A stretch of DNA of 64,000 nucleotides from Polytrichum commune (GCA_950295325.1 OX485806.1:41168001-41232000), one strand, 5' to 3'. Positions 32,824 to 45,911 are shown, counted from the stretch's first letter. Translations and numbers: made by a program. Notes: generated by a model from the sequence alone, not told the origin.

Positions 32824-33201
32824 CTACACTAAATATGATATTTAGTGTCATATGGTATTTATTGTCACTATATTATCTTTTCGGATGAGACTTCTTATGA
32901 ATAAGTGAACAAATACTGTCATGGGTAAGGGATGAGTTCATCCATTGGCCAAAACCCCACTGTCTCTTGTCAGCAACTTGTGATGAAATATTGTCATGGG
33001 TGATTGAAATTTGGATGAAAATTCACTTGGTAAGTGACCATAATTGCAACACTGCAAACCTATAATCCCCCCAAAACATTACAAGGAATGACAAATAATG
33101 TTGGGCTAACATTTACTGTTGGTGATACTAAACCACGGTTTACAAATAGTATTGAGCAAGACAGTCAGAATTGGTGACACTAAATATCATATTTAGTGTA
33201 G
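32824..33201. mobile_element. MITE with TA-CACTAAAT...ATTTAG TG-TA ends, 378 bp
   Basis: The first 27 bases (ctacactaaatat...agtgtca) are the inverse of the last 27, with one central mismatch. Inside the outer cTA/TAg the ends read CACTAAAT and ATTTAGTG, so TA is the likely target duplication. It lies about 710 bp downstream of the sulfiredoxin stop codon. About 200 bp of its right half recur inverted at 38217-38417. Confidence 0.75.
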
Positions 33202-33913
33202 TTATCACACACAAAACAGTCTTGAATTTAGGGTTGTGCAAGGGGGGGAGGGGAAGTTGGGCTTGGACTATAAGATTACAAACACCACAATAAGTACACC
33301 AACACTTCCCAACATCATAACAAATTTTACACGAAATTTTATGAAGCACTTTAACATTGTTTCATACCTTTCTGACCATCATATTACCTCCACCATGTAG
33401 GAAGACATATGTTATATAGAATAGCAACATGGGTGGTACTTAAACACTTCCCTTCTAGTACATAAGGGGTGCGTTATTAGGTGCCCAAGTCGAATTTGGA
33501 CTTGCATGACTTGTAGAAGCCTCCTAAAGATGACACTACCCCGGCTAGGCTAATGACAAACAACTTGATAAACGTTACTGTAAGTCATGACAAATTTTGT
33601 ATATCATGTGTGCCACCAAATGTCACCAAGTTTAAATGCCAACCTTATCATGATACCTATGTAGGACACGTAAAGGTGTATACAACCCAGGAGTAGGTAC
33701 AAATTATAAGTCTATAATTCATGGTTACTTCATATTTAGGATGCATATGCACCACAATGTGAAGTTCCGAAGGAGAAATATAAGTGACAGAACAATAGCC
33801 GCACTGTCAAAAACATATTTTAGTGTTCCAACCCTAAAGTGTAGCTATGGGGAACATAAAAACTAGAGCAAAACAGACAATATCTTTTCAGAGTGACCGC
33901 TAAGTGGATGCCA
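33202..33913. other. Downstream region of sulfiredoxin
   Basis: This covers the probable 3' UTR of the minus-strand sulfiredoxin gene plus AT-rich spacer. No other gene is visible. Confidence 0.4.
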
Positions 33914-36900
33914 TTACCGAAGGTGGTGCCTGCAAGAAGACAAGACACACAACCACAAAAGCATTTTAAAGTCCAAAGTTTAGCATCTCACCATTTGATT
34001 TCAGATTCCTGCTTTAATGCACTCCTTGGTATTGGACATCATATCAAGACTTCATGGTGGCAGGGACTCTGTCTACTGGGTGATACAAAAGCATTCCAAC
34101 TACACTAAATATCTGATATAGTGTGGCATTAAAATTAATGTGCCACATATTTATTGGGGGCCACATCAATATTCAAATCTCTAAAATCGATGTGTTGTGT
34201 TGCGAATTACTAAAGCCTCTCATCTTACTGTTACATGTCATATTGTATATGCCACTTGTCATAATTTATTGAGACACATTAATCTACATTCATGGTAGAT
34301 CATGTGGCCCATGATATTAAACATTAGTGAGGAATTTTTTTACTACAAAAATAATGTGTCCTACATTAATTAGTCTAATCTTCAATGATGAATTGTGTGG
34401 CCAACACTAAAAAAGGGAGACTCCAAATAATCAAACTACAGAGAGTCATGCATGACCTCTGGTCAGTGGAACATGCATGTCAAACCTCCATTAACATGAG
34501 ATGTCAATAGCGTTTCTCAATACTTTTAAGTGGGGATAGACACAGATGTTTTCTCATAACTACCAGAGAGATGCTATTCTCCCAGGAAATTGGTAAACAG
34601 AGAAAGTACAGATTATAAAGATCATAAATTGAACAAACACAACAAGGAAAATGAACACCATACCTTAGAGTCTCACGAGTCCCTCGTCTAATTTTGCATT
34701 TTATTGTAGGAAGTCCTAGTTTTTGATGTGCTTCAAATCGATGACATCCAGAAAACCCTTCAACATATCACAAAAAATCACAAAACCAGCTTTTCAACCA
34801 AATGTCATGTTGATAAATACCACTTTTTCACTGCAATTTAAATTGACTGACCAAATTACTAATCTACATGTAAAATGTAATCAGATACCAGAGGCTCCAA
34901 ATCATCTAGTAAGTCAAGTAGGTCAATAATCAAGGGATCTAGAAACCCACCATAGTATTCACCATCAACCTCCAATACGTCAATCTGGCACATGCACATA
35001 ACAGAAACAACTTAAACTAACATGTGGAACTAAAATTTTGAGAAAATATAAAAAAATCATAAGTGATGATGCTCTCTCTGTCATATCCAAACTGTGAGGT
35101 GCTTAACTTCTGTGAAGGGACAGCAAATCCCACCAAAAACTCTTTGGGCATCTTTGAAAACATTGTGACACATACATCAAGCAGTCAGTTGGGTTGTATA
35201 AGGCAACGCCTTAATTAAAAATCTACAAAATAGACTGTAAAGAAGAAAAAAGGATCTCACTGGCTCCTGGAGGCCAATTTCTGCAATGCTGTCCATCAGC
35301 TGTTGGACTTTCTGGGGATCATTGTTTCGAGTTCGAAGCAGTGGCCTCCTTATATATTCCAAAGGAATTTCTGCTATCAAGGGACCTTTCTTTGCACTAG
35401 AGAATCCTCCTGTACAAAACCCACCATAAGGAGACAAGTGACATGAGTATCATGACAAAATTTAGATAATAGAATTAGCCTTTCACTCAACGAGACTTTT
35501 GGCCAGGAATTGGTTGTTTTGCGTGCAATACCTTCTATATTTGGTGAGTTCTCTGTGCATGTTCAGTGGTAATGTGGAGGTTTGAACAAAAAACATTCTA
35601 TATCAGTTCATTAAGGGTCACACTCATTTTGGCATGCCAAGAGGTGCTAAAATAATTTTTTCCCTGAATGAACTGAAATAGGTTGCCCTTCATTCAAATT
35701 CAAACATAACCAACATAATCCAAGCATGCAACACAAGTGCAAAGATATTATTGGTTTTGTATGCAGAGAAAACCAATGGAAAATCGTAAGGGACAAACTC
35801 ACGACAAAAAGTCGCATTACATCAAAGGGTAAGTCCAATATTCTTTACACAGTGCATAACAGAACTCTCATCCAAATATAGCTTCGTTTTTTGTTTGAAA
35901 GTGATGTCCTGAAGCAAAGAATGGGCATGGAAGATTGAGGCATTCTCAATGACTCGCACATGACCTCCCAGCTAGACCTCAAAAAAGGCAGTAAAGACAC
36001 CAATTGCATACAATCCACCTAGCTTAGATTTTCCAACCACCACTAGCATTTCCCACCACAAACCAGCCAGACAACACATCCTTGTTAAATAATTCAATAA
36101 ACAACACACAATTATTCAAGAGTTATGCCCTCCACCCAAAGTTTCTTAGGATAAACCACACATTCAAGCACATCCACATTATTCAGCAAATTGTTTACAA
36201 AGTTCTTCAATGATGTGCATAATGACTCCTCCTGATAGAATTTAATTAGATAATGGCCATTGGGTGGACCAAGCTCGCTCAATGGCCATTGTCTAATACT
36301 CATCTTTCCACCTCACTACAAATTTTCTGCCCCAATAAATACCCAAAGTTTGTCCCTCCTCCCTCTTTCAAATGATGGTTCTCTAGCATTCTCATCACAT
36401 AATTTCCATTATGAAGAGATTATGCCCTCCACCCAAAGTTTCTTAGGATGAACCACACATTCAAAAACATCCACACAATCCAAATATCCCATGTGGTCCA
36501 ACCGATTGTTTACAAAGTTCTTAGGGATGTGCATAATCTCCTCTCAAAAAAAATAGATTTTACCGCTCAACAATGGCCATCGGGTGGTCCCGGCTCACTC
36601 CATAGCCACTGTTTGATGCTTAATTACTTTCTACCTCGCTCCAAATTTTCCACCCCAACAAACACCTGAAGTCCATCCCTCCCTCTCCCAATTGATGGCC
36701 CTCCAGCATTCTCATTACGCTATTTCCATCAGGAAGAGATTATTCCCTCCACCCAAAATTTCTTAGGTTGCACCATACATTCAAACATCCAGATCATTTA
36801 GAAAATCTCCCATAGTTCAACCGATACTCTACAAAGTTCTTTCAGGGATGTGCAAAAAAAATTCCTGATAGAAATCATGTTCGATAATGGTCATTGGGTA

Positions 36901-37707
36901 GACCTGGCTCGCTCAATGGCCACTATCTACTCCTTACTTTTCCACCTCCTTCCAAATTTCCCGCCCCAACAAACATCCAAAGTCCCTACTATTCCTCCAA
37001 AATTACCTCGCTTCCAAACTTCTTTAAATGCCATCCCCACCCTCCGTGATTTTCATTGGAAAGAGATAATGCCCCCCACTCCACCCGAAGGTCCTTACGT
37101 GAACCACACATTCAAACACTCACTCGGAAAATATCGTACAGTTCAACAAATTGTTTACAAAGTTCTTTAGTTCTTCATCATCAGTGATGTGCATAATCTC
37201 TTCCCGATGGACATAAAATGGCCATCACCATATACAAACCCTCAGTGCATTCGTCAGTGACAGGACATTGCCATTTGTACATATATCGATCCTCTCAAAT
37301 CTTCTCACAGCACGCACTTTCTCATACATAATTGCACACTACACTCTTCCTTCAGATGTTGCCTCAAAATCAATCGCAAGAGACACATACATGACACACA
37401 CATACATACACGGCCATCACCTAATACAAAAGTGGTGCATTCTTCAGTGACAGGACATTGCCATTTGCACATATATCAATCCTCTCGAATCTTCTCATAG
37501 CACACACTTTCTCATACATGATTGCACAACACTCTTCCTTCAAATTTTGCCTCAAGATCAACCCCTCGAAAGAGAGACACATACATACACACACATACGT
37601 ACATACATACCATTTTCAGCTGCCCTTCGCATCGGCCGATTTGTTGCGACGTTGCATATTTGAGCCGGAACAGACAATGCGAGTGGCGGCAGGCGCAGGG
37701 CAGCCAT
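33914..37707 (-). CDS. SRX: Sulfiredoxin, organelle-targeted, 5 exons
   Basis: The enzyme uses ATP to reduce cysteine sulfinic acid in over-oxidised 2-Cys peroxiredoxins, restoring them in chloroplasts and mitochondria. Minus-strand exons are 37707-37611, 35409-35261, 34984-34951, 34757-34664 and 33929-33914. All have GT-AG borders and consistent phases, giving 129 residues against about 125 in Arabidopsis. Residues 1-31 look like a transit peptide (MAALRLPPLALSV..., Arg-rich, few acids). The ParB-like fold carries IPLEYIRRPLLRTRNND, then LMDSIAEIGLQEP, IDVLEVDGEYYG and FSGCHRFEAHQKLGLPTIKC. The catalytic Cys is C98 in GCHR. The ending RGTRETLRHHLR is typical of plant enzymes. Intron 1 (2.2 kb) consists largely of tandem repeats. 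The last exon has only 16 coding bases. Confidence 0.95.
36118..37210. repeat. Tandem repeat of about 300-330 bp, 3.5 copies, in sulfiredoxin intron 1
   Basis: Units start at about 36118, 36412, 36732 and 37060. Each starts near gagattatgccctccaccca then aagtttcttagg, and continues through caaattgtttacaaagttctt, gatgtgcataatc, an aatggccat...gctcaatggcca segment and tttccacctc. The units differ by many substitutions and small indels. The last is partial. Confidence 0.85.
37220..37603. repeat. Two tandem 192-bp units next to the exon 1 splice donor
   Basis: 37220-37411 and 37412-37603 share ggccatcacc, gtgacaggacattgccattt, cacatatatc(g/a)atcctctc and a cacatacatacac tail. The second unit ends about seven bases from the sulfiredoxin exon 1 border, so the ca/tg-rich tail forms the first part of the intron as transcribed. 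Confidence 0.85.
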
Positions 37708-38084
37708 CCCACCTTGTAAAGTAATTTTCCACAAAAGAAAGATCGGACTCCCTCCGCAAGAATGAATGAAGCGCCTTCTTCTTCTACTTCCTCGCCGCAG
37801 GATTGCACATCTCCCCGAGAACACACACTAATTAATCCCCCCAAATCGCATGGTTGATTCCTCAGCTGCCGCCGTTTCCACACAAAATGAATTCCCTGAT
37901 GAGATTATTGAAGGCCGAAAGGGAGACTTCCAAAAATTGAGCTGCTCTGTGACCTATCGGTCGAATTGGGAGCGAGGAGACTGCCGAGATTGATTTCCCG
38001 AACTGAAGAATTTTTCCTTCCTACTGCCACCAACATGATTAAGTTTTGAGATTTCGTACGCAAGAAAATTGGCGCTGTGCGAAC

Positions 38085-38094
38085 GCCACGTGTC
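38085..38094. promoter_or_regulatory. G-box/ABRE-like element upstream of sulfiredoxin
   Basis: gccacgtgtc contains the CACGTG core with a GAC flank as in ABA-responsive elements. It lies about 380 bp upstream of the sulfiredoxin start codon on its 5' side. This fits a stress-responsive gene, but the element is common and its function is inferred only. Confidence 0.4.
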
Positions 38095-38216
38095 GCTTAA
38101 AAACAAGGGACTCCAACCTATTTAATCCGACATGACGGGTAAAGCGTATTCTAAAATAGTGCTATAAAAAAATCTAAAAAAAATCTAAGGGTTGTTTTTT
38201 AGAACCATGCTGAATG

Positions 38217-38417
38217 TTGTATTTAGTGTCACCAATTCTATTTGTCTGGCTCAATACTTATTGTAAACCGCCCAAGTAATGCCGCCACCACTAAATGTAA
38301 ACCTAACATTATTTGTCTTTCCTTGTAAAAGAATTTGGGCATTTTAGAGCTATAATGTTGCAATTAATGTCACTTACTAACTGATGTTTTATCCAACTTT
38401 CAATCATCTATGACAAT
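38217..38417 (-). mobile_element. Truncated inverted copy of the 32824-33201 MITE
   Basis: Inverted, this stretch follows 32990-33195: tatttagtgtcaccaattct, then gctcaatacttattgtaaacc, acattatttgtctttccttg, gttgcaattaatgtcactta and atctatgacaatatt. The left half of the element is missing. The two copies bracket the sulfiredoxin gene. Confidence 0.65.
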
Positions 38418-38619
38418 ATTCCATGACGTATATGTGAGATGCAAAATATACCACACTTTGGGGAGGCTGGTAAAATAAGGGCGATGGTGGAGCTCCGTGA
38501 AACTTAGTGCTAAGCAAACACAAACAACTACAACGGCGGCCACAAGCTTAAGCCAAGCACGCTCTTCACAAAACACATCAATGAAAATACACACTTTGGC
38601 CTAGATACAACTCCTCCCG

Positions 38620-41002
38620 CAACCAGGTGCACCTTTACCATAACCTAATTCAATGGACCCGCAACTTGGAAGATCTAAACAAGTGCACCTTACCAACACT
38701 ATATTTAAGTGACCCAACATCTCAAAAGACCCAACAAGTGCACATCAAGAAATCCGAACTTCCAGAATGCTCTTGCATGCCACAACAACAACCATATTTC
38801 GACAACCACAAATTTACTCATCACCACACCACCATAACACCAACATTAATATCTCAGCAGTCACAATCTTATTCATCACCAAACCCAAGAGAAGTGGCTC
38901 CTCACTACATCACAAGTCAACAACATTATATTGCAAAGCTACAAATGCTTAAAATTCTACACTTAGTCTTCCCTTTCTCCACCACATCCGGCATTTCTTA
39001 CTCTACACATGGATAGCATCCATCATTGTTTTCCCTTTCATTACACCTTACAACGTCGTCCATCCACCTTCCCCTAACATTCGGGGACCACGCTCATGTT
39101 CCCCGCCCCAAGACCTCACTCTTGCACTCCGCTCATGCTACTCAACCCAAGATCTCACTCAAGGGCCTCGCCCTTGTCGCTCGCCTTAGTACCCTTGCTC
39201 CATGGCCATTGTGCCATTAGGCTTGCTCCCACTCCACATCACCCTTACTCTCAATCCCCAACACCCTGGATCCTTATCCAAGCACTTCCTCTCGAGTCGG
39301 CCAACCTAGCCACACGCCAAATCCTTGCCTACATCCCCCCCAACATGTGATCACCACACAATACACCCAAACACATTACACCTACACCCCAAGAATACAC
39401 AACTACCCTTACATGCACACATATCTCGCTCTCCTCGCCCAATAAGCTCTTTATTCTCGGCATGCACCCACAACTCCCATCTCCCTTACTTTGATACTCT
39501 CCTCTTCACTCACAAATGTTCCACAACATTACTCTCCCGCCACAATCACATTGATGATTGTCACTCATTGTGCAACCATGCTCTTCATATGCTCCACCTC
39601 GCTTTACACACTTAGCAAAACAATTCCTCCACCACCACACTGCCCAAAGCTATCATAAAAAGCTCGCACAACCACTTCAATCCTCGTCACTCACACACAA
39701 GGCTCACATATTGTAAGTTTCCATCACCTCACCTTGCTCATCACTCTATGCATACCATCCTAACTGCACACTTTGACCTCACACATTGCTCTCTTTGTGC
39801 CTCTAGATCCAAGCAGTGCACGCCCATCAGGTTCATCTCACTCCAACACTCAAGCATGATGGCTAACATCCAAGGCACTATGCCCCCTGGCACTTTGCTT
39901 GCAAGAGGACCGTAGCTCCACATCCTCGAGATACTTTCAACAACACTTATAGAAGACCCTCCACATTGATATTGACATGGAGCCAACCTCCTTCACCGCC
40001 GAAGACGACCTAGTCGATGCCTAGTACCCTGTGGATGAGGCCAACAATGTTACACCCAATGGTTCCCCCATTTACACGAACTCTCGTTCATGTTCAAAGA
40101 GGTTTGTCGGCTTGCCCAAACTTGCACATGCCAAACACTCTAGAAGTTACTCCGCCTCCATTGCAATTGCCCCACCCGATTTCTCAACTACCAACCTTAC
40201 CTTGGTATTATGTACATGAGCGACTCCTATGAAGATAACTAACCCTAGGTCCTAACACCAAAATCCACGAAGGTTCCACTCCCATAGCCGCACATCGATT
40301 GCTTCTCCTCATAATGCCCCCCCCCCCCCCTCCCTTTCGCAGGCCCATTAGCCCGCAAGCGCGGCCCAACCCATTCTTAACATATAGGGGCCCAAGTCAC
40401 CATGGTCCCCCTAGGGGTGCCAACATCTAAAATGCACTTCAAATCTTTGTTAAGGCATGAGATAGCCACAACCCAAGAGGAAATACTAGCAAACAAAGAC
40501 CCTGCGATTACAAAGATGCGAAGATAACTACCCTCCTCCAACTAGGTAATACCCCACTAAAAATAGAATGTGTGCTCTCATGTAAGCATGTTTTCCCTCG
40601 TGTTCTTCAAAAACTCTTCCCTCCACCCGCCCTGATGGTGTGCCAAGCCAAGCTCTTCATTTCACACAAATTCCATCCCACCAATCAACGATTATAGTCA
40701 CCAAACTGGCACACGGATTCCAAATCTCCATCCATTTTGAACACGGCTATCATCTTCACAAAGCAAAGGCAACATCTCTTCTCAAAGATTGTCGGAATCC
40801 ATGCACATTAACCTTATCAAAGAAGTCATCACTCCCATTAATGTCATGATCCACCCTATTTACAAAAATGGTTAGGTTTTGCAAAGTTTATTTTGAAACT
40901 TGGATCCGAAGCTCTTGATCTACTCAGAGGTGATAGAGCTATCATTCCTTTGCTAGATGGTGAGATGGCACAAGCCAAAGTGGTGAAAAGTTGCAGACTT
41001 CT
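38620..41002 (+). mobile_element. A/C-rich old retroelement, upstream segment
   Basis: The plus strand is extremely rich in A and C and poor in G over more than 2 kb. It encodes many proline, threonine and histidine-rich stretches broken by stops. Near the end, protein-like sequence reads KLAHGFQISIHFEHGYHLHK and then LKLGSEALDLLRGDRAIIPL followed by DGEMAQAKVVKSC. That last frame continues in phase beyond the Ty3 element, at 46270, so both parts belong to one older element. Family unknown. Confidence 0.5.
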
Positions 41003-41346
41003 TGTAACGTACATCGTTAAATTGTCCATAAACGATAACAAAACATTTATTGACAAGAGGCTCACCTCCCAACATGGAGACACACACAAAACATAACATG
41101 TGTTCTCCTTCCCCCGAGCCTAATCTATACATAATATCCATAAGATACTTTTGGAAGTCTCAAGTTTTACTATACATAAATTGAAGTCTCCTTATCTATA
41201 TGCGTATATCATTTTCACTTTACTTTACATAGATAAGAATCATCCAATTGCTCGTCCCTCATCCATCCACGCTTCTTAATCTTGGACAGTCATCCCTACG
41301 ATTTATTTCCATCCTCAATAATACATTTCCAAATTATTCCATTACA
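41003..41346 (-). repeat. 3' LTR of the Ty3 element
   Basis: It matches 45912-46264 nearly throughout, for example gacaagaggctcacctccca, acataacatgtgttctcctt and tatctatatgcgtata. Differences are scattered substitutions and short indels, the largest being a 9-bp block (ttgactttt) present only in the other LTR. Confidence 0.95.
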
Positions 41347-41357
41347 TTCTTCCCCTC

Positions 41358-44300
41358 TCAAATTAAGTCATTGTCCGCAATGACAAAATTCGGGTACGTT
41401 TCTTTGAACTCATTTTCTAACTTCCATGATGCTTCATCCTCATAATAGTCTTTCCATTTAACAAGAAATCTCCTGAATGACCTATTCTTAAGGTCTTGCA
41501 AATCAACTTGCAAAATTCTTTCAGGTTCAGCCAACATCTCCCCCTCAAGAACTACTTGAGGTAAATCTGGAAATACATGATTGGGATTCGACACGTATCT
41601 TCCTAACAAATTTATGTGAAACACATTATGAATTTTCCAATCCTTGGGTAAATCTAACGCATACGCCACTTGACCAATTCTCTTAAAATTTTTGAAATGG
41701 ACCGCAAAATCTAGGAGACAATTTTCTTGACCTCCCAAGTTTCAATCTAATGCGTTTAGGCGTTACTTTCAAAAAAACCTTCTGGCCAACCTCAAAATTC
41801 TCACACTCCTTCTCTGATTGGCATAGAATTTAGATCTCTCTTGTGTACCTTGCATACATTGCTTAGCAAACTCCAATACACTATGCATCTCTTGAATCAT
41901 TTGATTCAAACTTTTAATTTTAGAGTTAGAAGATGTTAAGGAAATAAGAGTTCTACATTTCTGACCATATAAAGCATAAAATGGACTCATCCCTACATTA
42001 CTATGCTCTCGTTGATTATAAGAAAATTATATCAAGTACCACCACTTATCCCAAGATTGTTGTATTTTTCCAACGTACATTCTAAGCATGTCTTCAAGAC
42101 TCATGTTGGTTCTCTCAATATGTCCCACCGTTTCTAGATGATGTGTAGAACTCATACTAATTTTGGTGCCACACAATTTGAACAAAAAATTCCAAAATTC
42201 ACTCACAAATTTTCTATCTTTGTCACAAATTATCTCTCGTGGCAACCCATAATTCACAAATATCTCTTTAAAAAATAACTCAACTACTCCCGAAGTTGTC
42301 ACAATTGTCATTGTAGGTATAAATCGAACCACCTTAGTTAGTCTATCAACGACCACAAAAATGCTCTCAAAGCCTTTTTGAGTCTTAAGAAGATCCACAA
42401 TGAAAATTCTTAGAAATAAACTCCCACTTCCTATAAGGCACTGTCAATGGTTGCAACAACCCTAGATGTTCCACTTGCTCCGCTTCATTTGTTTGACATA
42501 ACAAACACCTCTCGCCATAATTTTTCACATCTTTCTTCAATCCTAGCCAAAAATAATCATTTTTAACTACCTCATATGTTTTTTGAAACCCCAGATGACC
42601 TAAGATAGGAATATTGTGACAATCATAAAGAATGTTATTTTTATGATCCCCTACCTCCGGAATACAAATTCTAGACTTATAATATAAAATACCCGCATCC
42701 AAAACATAGGTAGAAATTTTATTTCAAAAGGAATAGAGAAAAATACATTATCCCTATAAAATCCCTTGATGTTGTCAAGCATAGTATCTTTCACTAAAGA
42801 TATTGCATTTAAAAACGGTCTACGTGACAACGAGTCAACTAGAACCATTTTTTTGCCCTTGACATATTGGATCTCATAATTGAATTCTTGCATCAATTCT
42901 ATCCAATGGCTTTCTCTACAATTCGGATTAGAGCGACTAGTCAAATATCATAATGACTTATGATCAGTGACAATCTTAAATTCACTACCTAATAGATAGT
43001 GACGCCAAACTTTCAATGCATGAATTATCACTAACAATTCTTTGTCATGAATTGGATAATTCAACTCGACATTGCTTAGCTTTTTGGATTCATAAGCAAT
43101 TGTCATACCTTCTTGCATTAGGATAGCATCTATACCCATATCACGGGCATCTATATACACGACCAACCCCCCTTTCAAAGGATCCATGATTCTCAAGACA
43201 AGAGTTTCTCTCAAAGTTTTTTTCAAAGCCTCAAAGCTTGCATGAGAATCACTAGTCCAAGTGATTCTGTTAAATTTGTTATTCAACAAATCCGTCATGA
43301 GGTTGCAATCTTGGCAAAATTCCTTACATACTTCCTCATGTAAGTAGCCAACCCCAAAAAATGTATGACCTCAATCTTCTCTTTTGGCACGGGCCACCTA
43401 ACCACAATCCCGATTTTTTTAAGATCAACTAAGACTCCTTCTTCAGACAAACACATGTCCAAGGCATTTAATCTAGGTACAGAAAAATTGACATTTGCTT
43501 CTCTTAGCATACAATTTATGTCTTCTCAAAACATCGAACACCTTCTCAAGGTGTTATTTAAGTTTCTCGTCATTTTTGGAAATCACTAATATGTCATCCA
43601 TGAAAACAATGGTGAATACTCCCATATATTCTCTAAATATAGTATTCATGAGATTTATAAATATGGCAAGTGCATTGGTAAGTCCAAAAGGCATTATCAA
43701 ACATTCATAGTGACCAAAATGACTATGGAAAGCCGATTTTTTAATGTCACTCTCTTTGTTCTAATTGGATTATATCCAATCCTTAAATTAATTTTTGAAA
43801 ATTTCTTAGTCCCACTCAATTAATCAACCAATTCATCAAATATGGGCAATGGATATTTGTTTTTAATAGTAGACTTATTTAGACCTGTATAATCCATGCA
43901 TAGTCTCAAACTACCATTTTTTTTTTGAAAATAATACAAGGGCATCCCATGGAGATTTTCTAGGTTTAATGTATCATTTTTAAAACAAATCTTTTAATTG
44001 AGTTTCCAATTCAACATTTTTTTTTTAAATGTCTATAAGGTGTTTTGGTTATTTTTGCGACCCCAAGTACCAATTCAATAGCATCATCTACATGTCTTTG
44101 AGGTGGCATCCTTGGCAACTCATTAGGAAAAATATCTTGATATTTTGCAAAAAAATCCTCAACATTTATTGGTATTTGCAAACTGGTTCAGGCTCATATG
44201 AAATCTTACGAATATCAATTGCAAAAACTTCTTGTTTCTTTTTTAAACACCTTCTTAATTGTGTAGCAGAAAATAAATGTATTTTAGGTAAAGCTTTCAT

Positions 44301-44640
44301 ACCTTTGATTATGAAAATGTTTGCCGTTTGAAAGCTTGCCATGAACCTCTTCATGTTTGCAAGCAATCCAAGCGTCCATATCATTGAGCCATGACATTCC
44401 CAGTATAACGTCATACTGACTTCATGTCCAAACTTTAAAATTTGCAATGGTTTGTGTTCCTTGCAATACCACAGGGACGTCCAACAATCGACACTCAATC
44501 GGGTTTGCCTCACCATTGGATAAGAAAACCTTACAATGTTTGATTTTAGACACTAGAGGTCTTAATTGTGATGCAAACTTAAACGACATCAAGTTATGGG
44601 TTGATCTTGAATCAATCAACATAGAAGTTGATTGATTACC
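41358..44640 (-). pseudogene. Ty3 pol relic with C-terminal chromodomain
   Basis: The order on the minus strand is: protease (MLIDSRSTHNLM, the DSG active site changed to DSR), reverse transcriptase (LIMPFGLTNALAIF and VFMDDILVISK near 43600), RNase H (YIDARDMGIDAILMQEG, 43298-42948) and an integrase zinc site (HNIPILGHLGFQKT...CLLCQ, 42702-42385). Then follow the integrase core (VVVDRLTK...IICDKDRKFV...HIERTN, 42398-42027) and a chromodomain (EPERILQVD...FLVKWKDYYEDEASWKLEN, 41738-41358). Many stops and frameshifts are present, so no functional polyprotein can be made. Confidence 0.93.
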
Positions 44641-44815
44641 AATTGGCCCTTGAACCTAGAGCACTGAAGGTTTGTTCGCTACCCGCTCCTCACAGACAAC
44701 AACCGACACACGAATTATTTCTTTAACCTTCGACACTACCGGTGTTTCCACTTCCATTGCCAACGTTGCAGACTGTTTTGGCCGTTTTCTTGCCAACCGC
44801 AAACAATTTTTAGCC

Positions 44816-45815
44816 AAATGTCATGGCTCATGACAGTTATAGCACAACTCTTTCTTTCGGTGTTTATGTTTGGTCTTTGTAGTTGAGTTTGTTGCTCTAT
44901 TGGGTGTGGCCTTGTCCCTCCGGACGTGGAAACTTTTGCGACTTCTTTCACTTACCATTTTTTTTATTCTACCGCTATTATCCTTACGAGAGACATCAAA
45001 CGAAAAAAAATTCTCTTTGGCTAATTCATCATTCTTAGCCTTGAATGTTAAAGCCATACTATACGCTTTTCCGAGCATATAAGGCTTCAAAGCTTTAACA
45101 TCATATTTGATTGAACTATGAAGTCCCGTAACAAAGAAGATTTGTTTGTCTTTGTCAGATAAATCTGGAAAGTATTTGACTAACTTGTCGAACCCATCTT
45201 TGTACCTCAAACTAACAATGTCCCATGTCTCAAATCTTTCAATCGCTCTTTCATATTTTGGATATGATCACGTCCTAAAAAATATTCTAATAACAATTTC
45301 TTGAACTTAGACCATGTTTTCACAGGACCCTTGTTGGCCTCCTCTCTGTCAGCCTTAACATGAGTCCACCAAAGATGGGCTTGTTCTCTCAACAAAAAAT
45401 AAAAATAAAAATTGCACTTTATTTCTTTATGAAAGCTCTCCCTCGAACAAGTTCTATACCATTCCTAAAAACGATAGAATTGCCTCACGTTTGAGATTAA
45501 CTCCACTAGAGAAAGTTGGTGGTTGCACGCTCTTACGGATATCGTGCGAGAGATTACTTTTACATGTATCTTTCTTTCTCTTCTTATACTCTTTGTGTTC
45601 TTCCGTTTCTTGTTTTGATGAAAAGGAAGAAGATTTTGAGGAAGTATAAGGAGATGTGTCTTTCCTTTTTTTCTTTTCCCGATTATATGACCATTCTCCA
45701 TAGCCATAACGACGGCTTGGGATATTGGATCGAGAATTGGTTTACACAACGGCTCAGGGTTGGGAACCCTGCCACTTTGGTTTTTCTCAAGCAGAGCACT
45801 ACCAAATGAAACCAT
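44816..45815 (-). pseudogene. Ty3 gag relic
   Basis: Pieces include LREQAHLWWTHVKADREEAN and WSKFKKLLLEYFLGRDHIQN of the capsid region, then YKDGFDKLVKYFPDLSDKDK. A zinc knuckle reads CYNCHEP, then a TGA, then HLAKNCL. The stop thus sits inside the CCHC motif, which would otherwise be complete. Other stops and shifts separate the pieces. A Lys-rich N-terminal part lies at 45465-45815. Confidence 0.85.
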
Positions 45816-45911
45816 AATATTCCGAGAAAAAAATCACAACACTATATTAAAAAAACACGAGCACAACTCAACATAGTACAATTCAACAAAATGACACTCT
45901 TATACCAAATT

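Noticed and set aside
36118-37210. LTR pair flanking a small retroelement in sulfiredoxin intron 1
   Set aside because: More than two units follow head to tail without internal sequence, so it is a tandem array rather than an LTR element.
37512-37883. 123- and 88-residue minus-strand frames around sulfiredoxin exon 1 as separate genes
   Set aside because: Only the MAALRL start joined to exon 2 gives a known protein. The longer frames run through 5' UTR and intron repeats.
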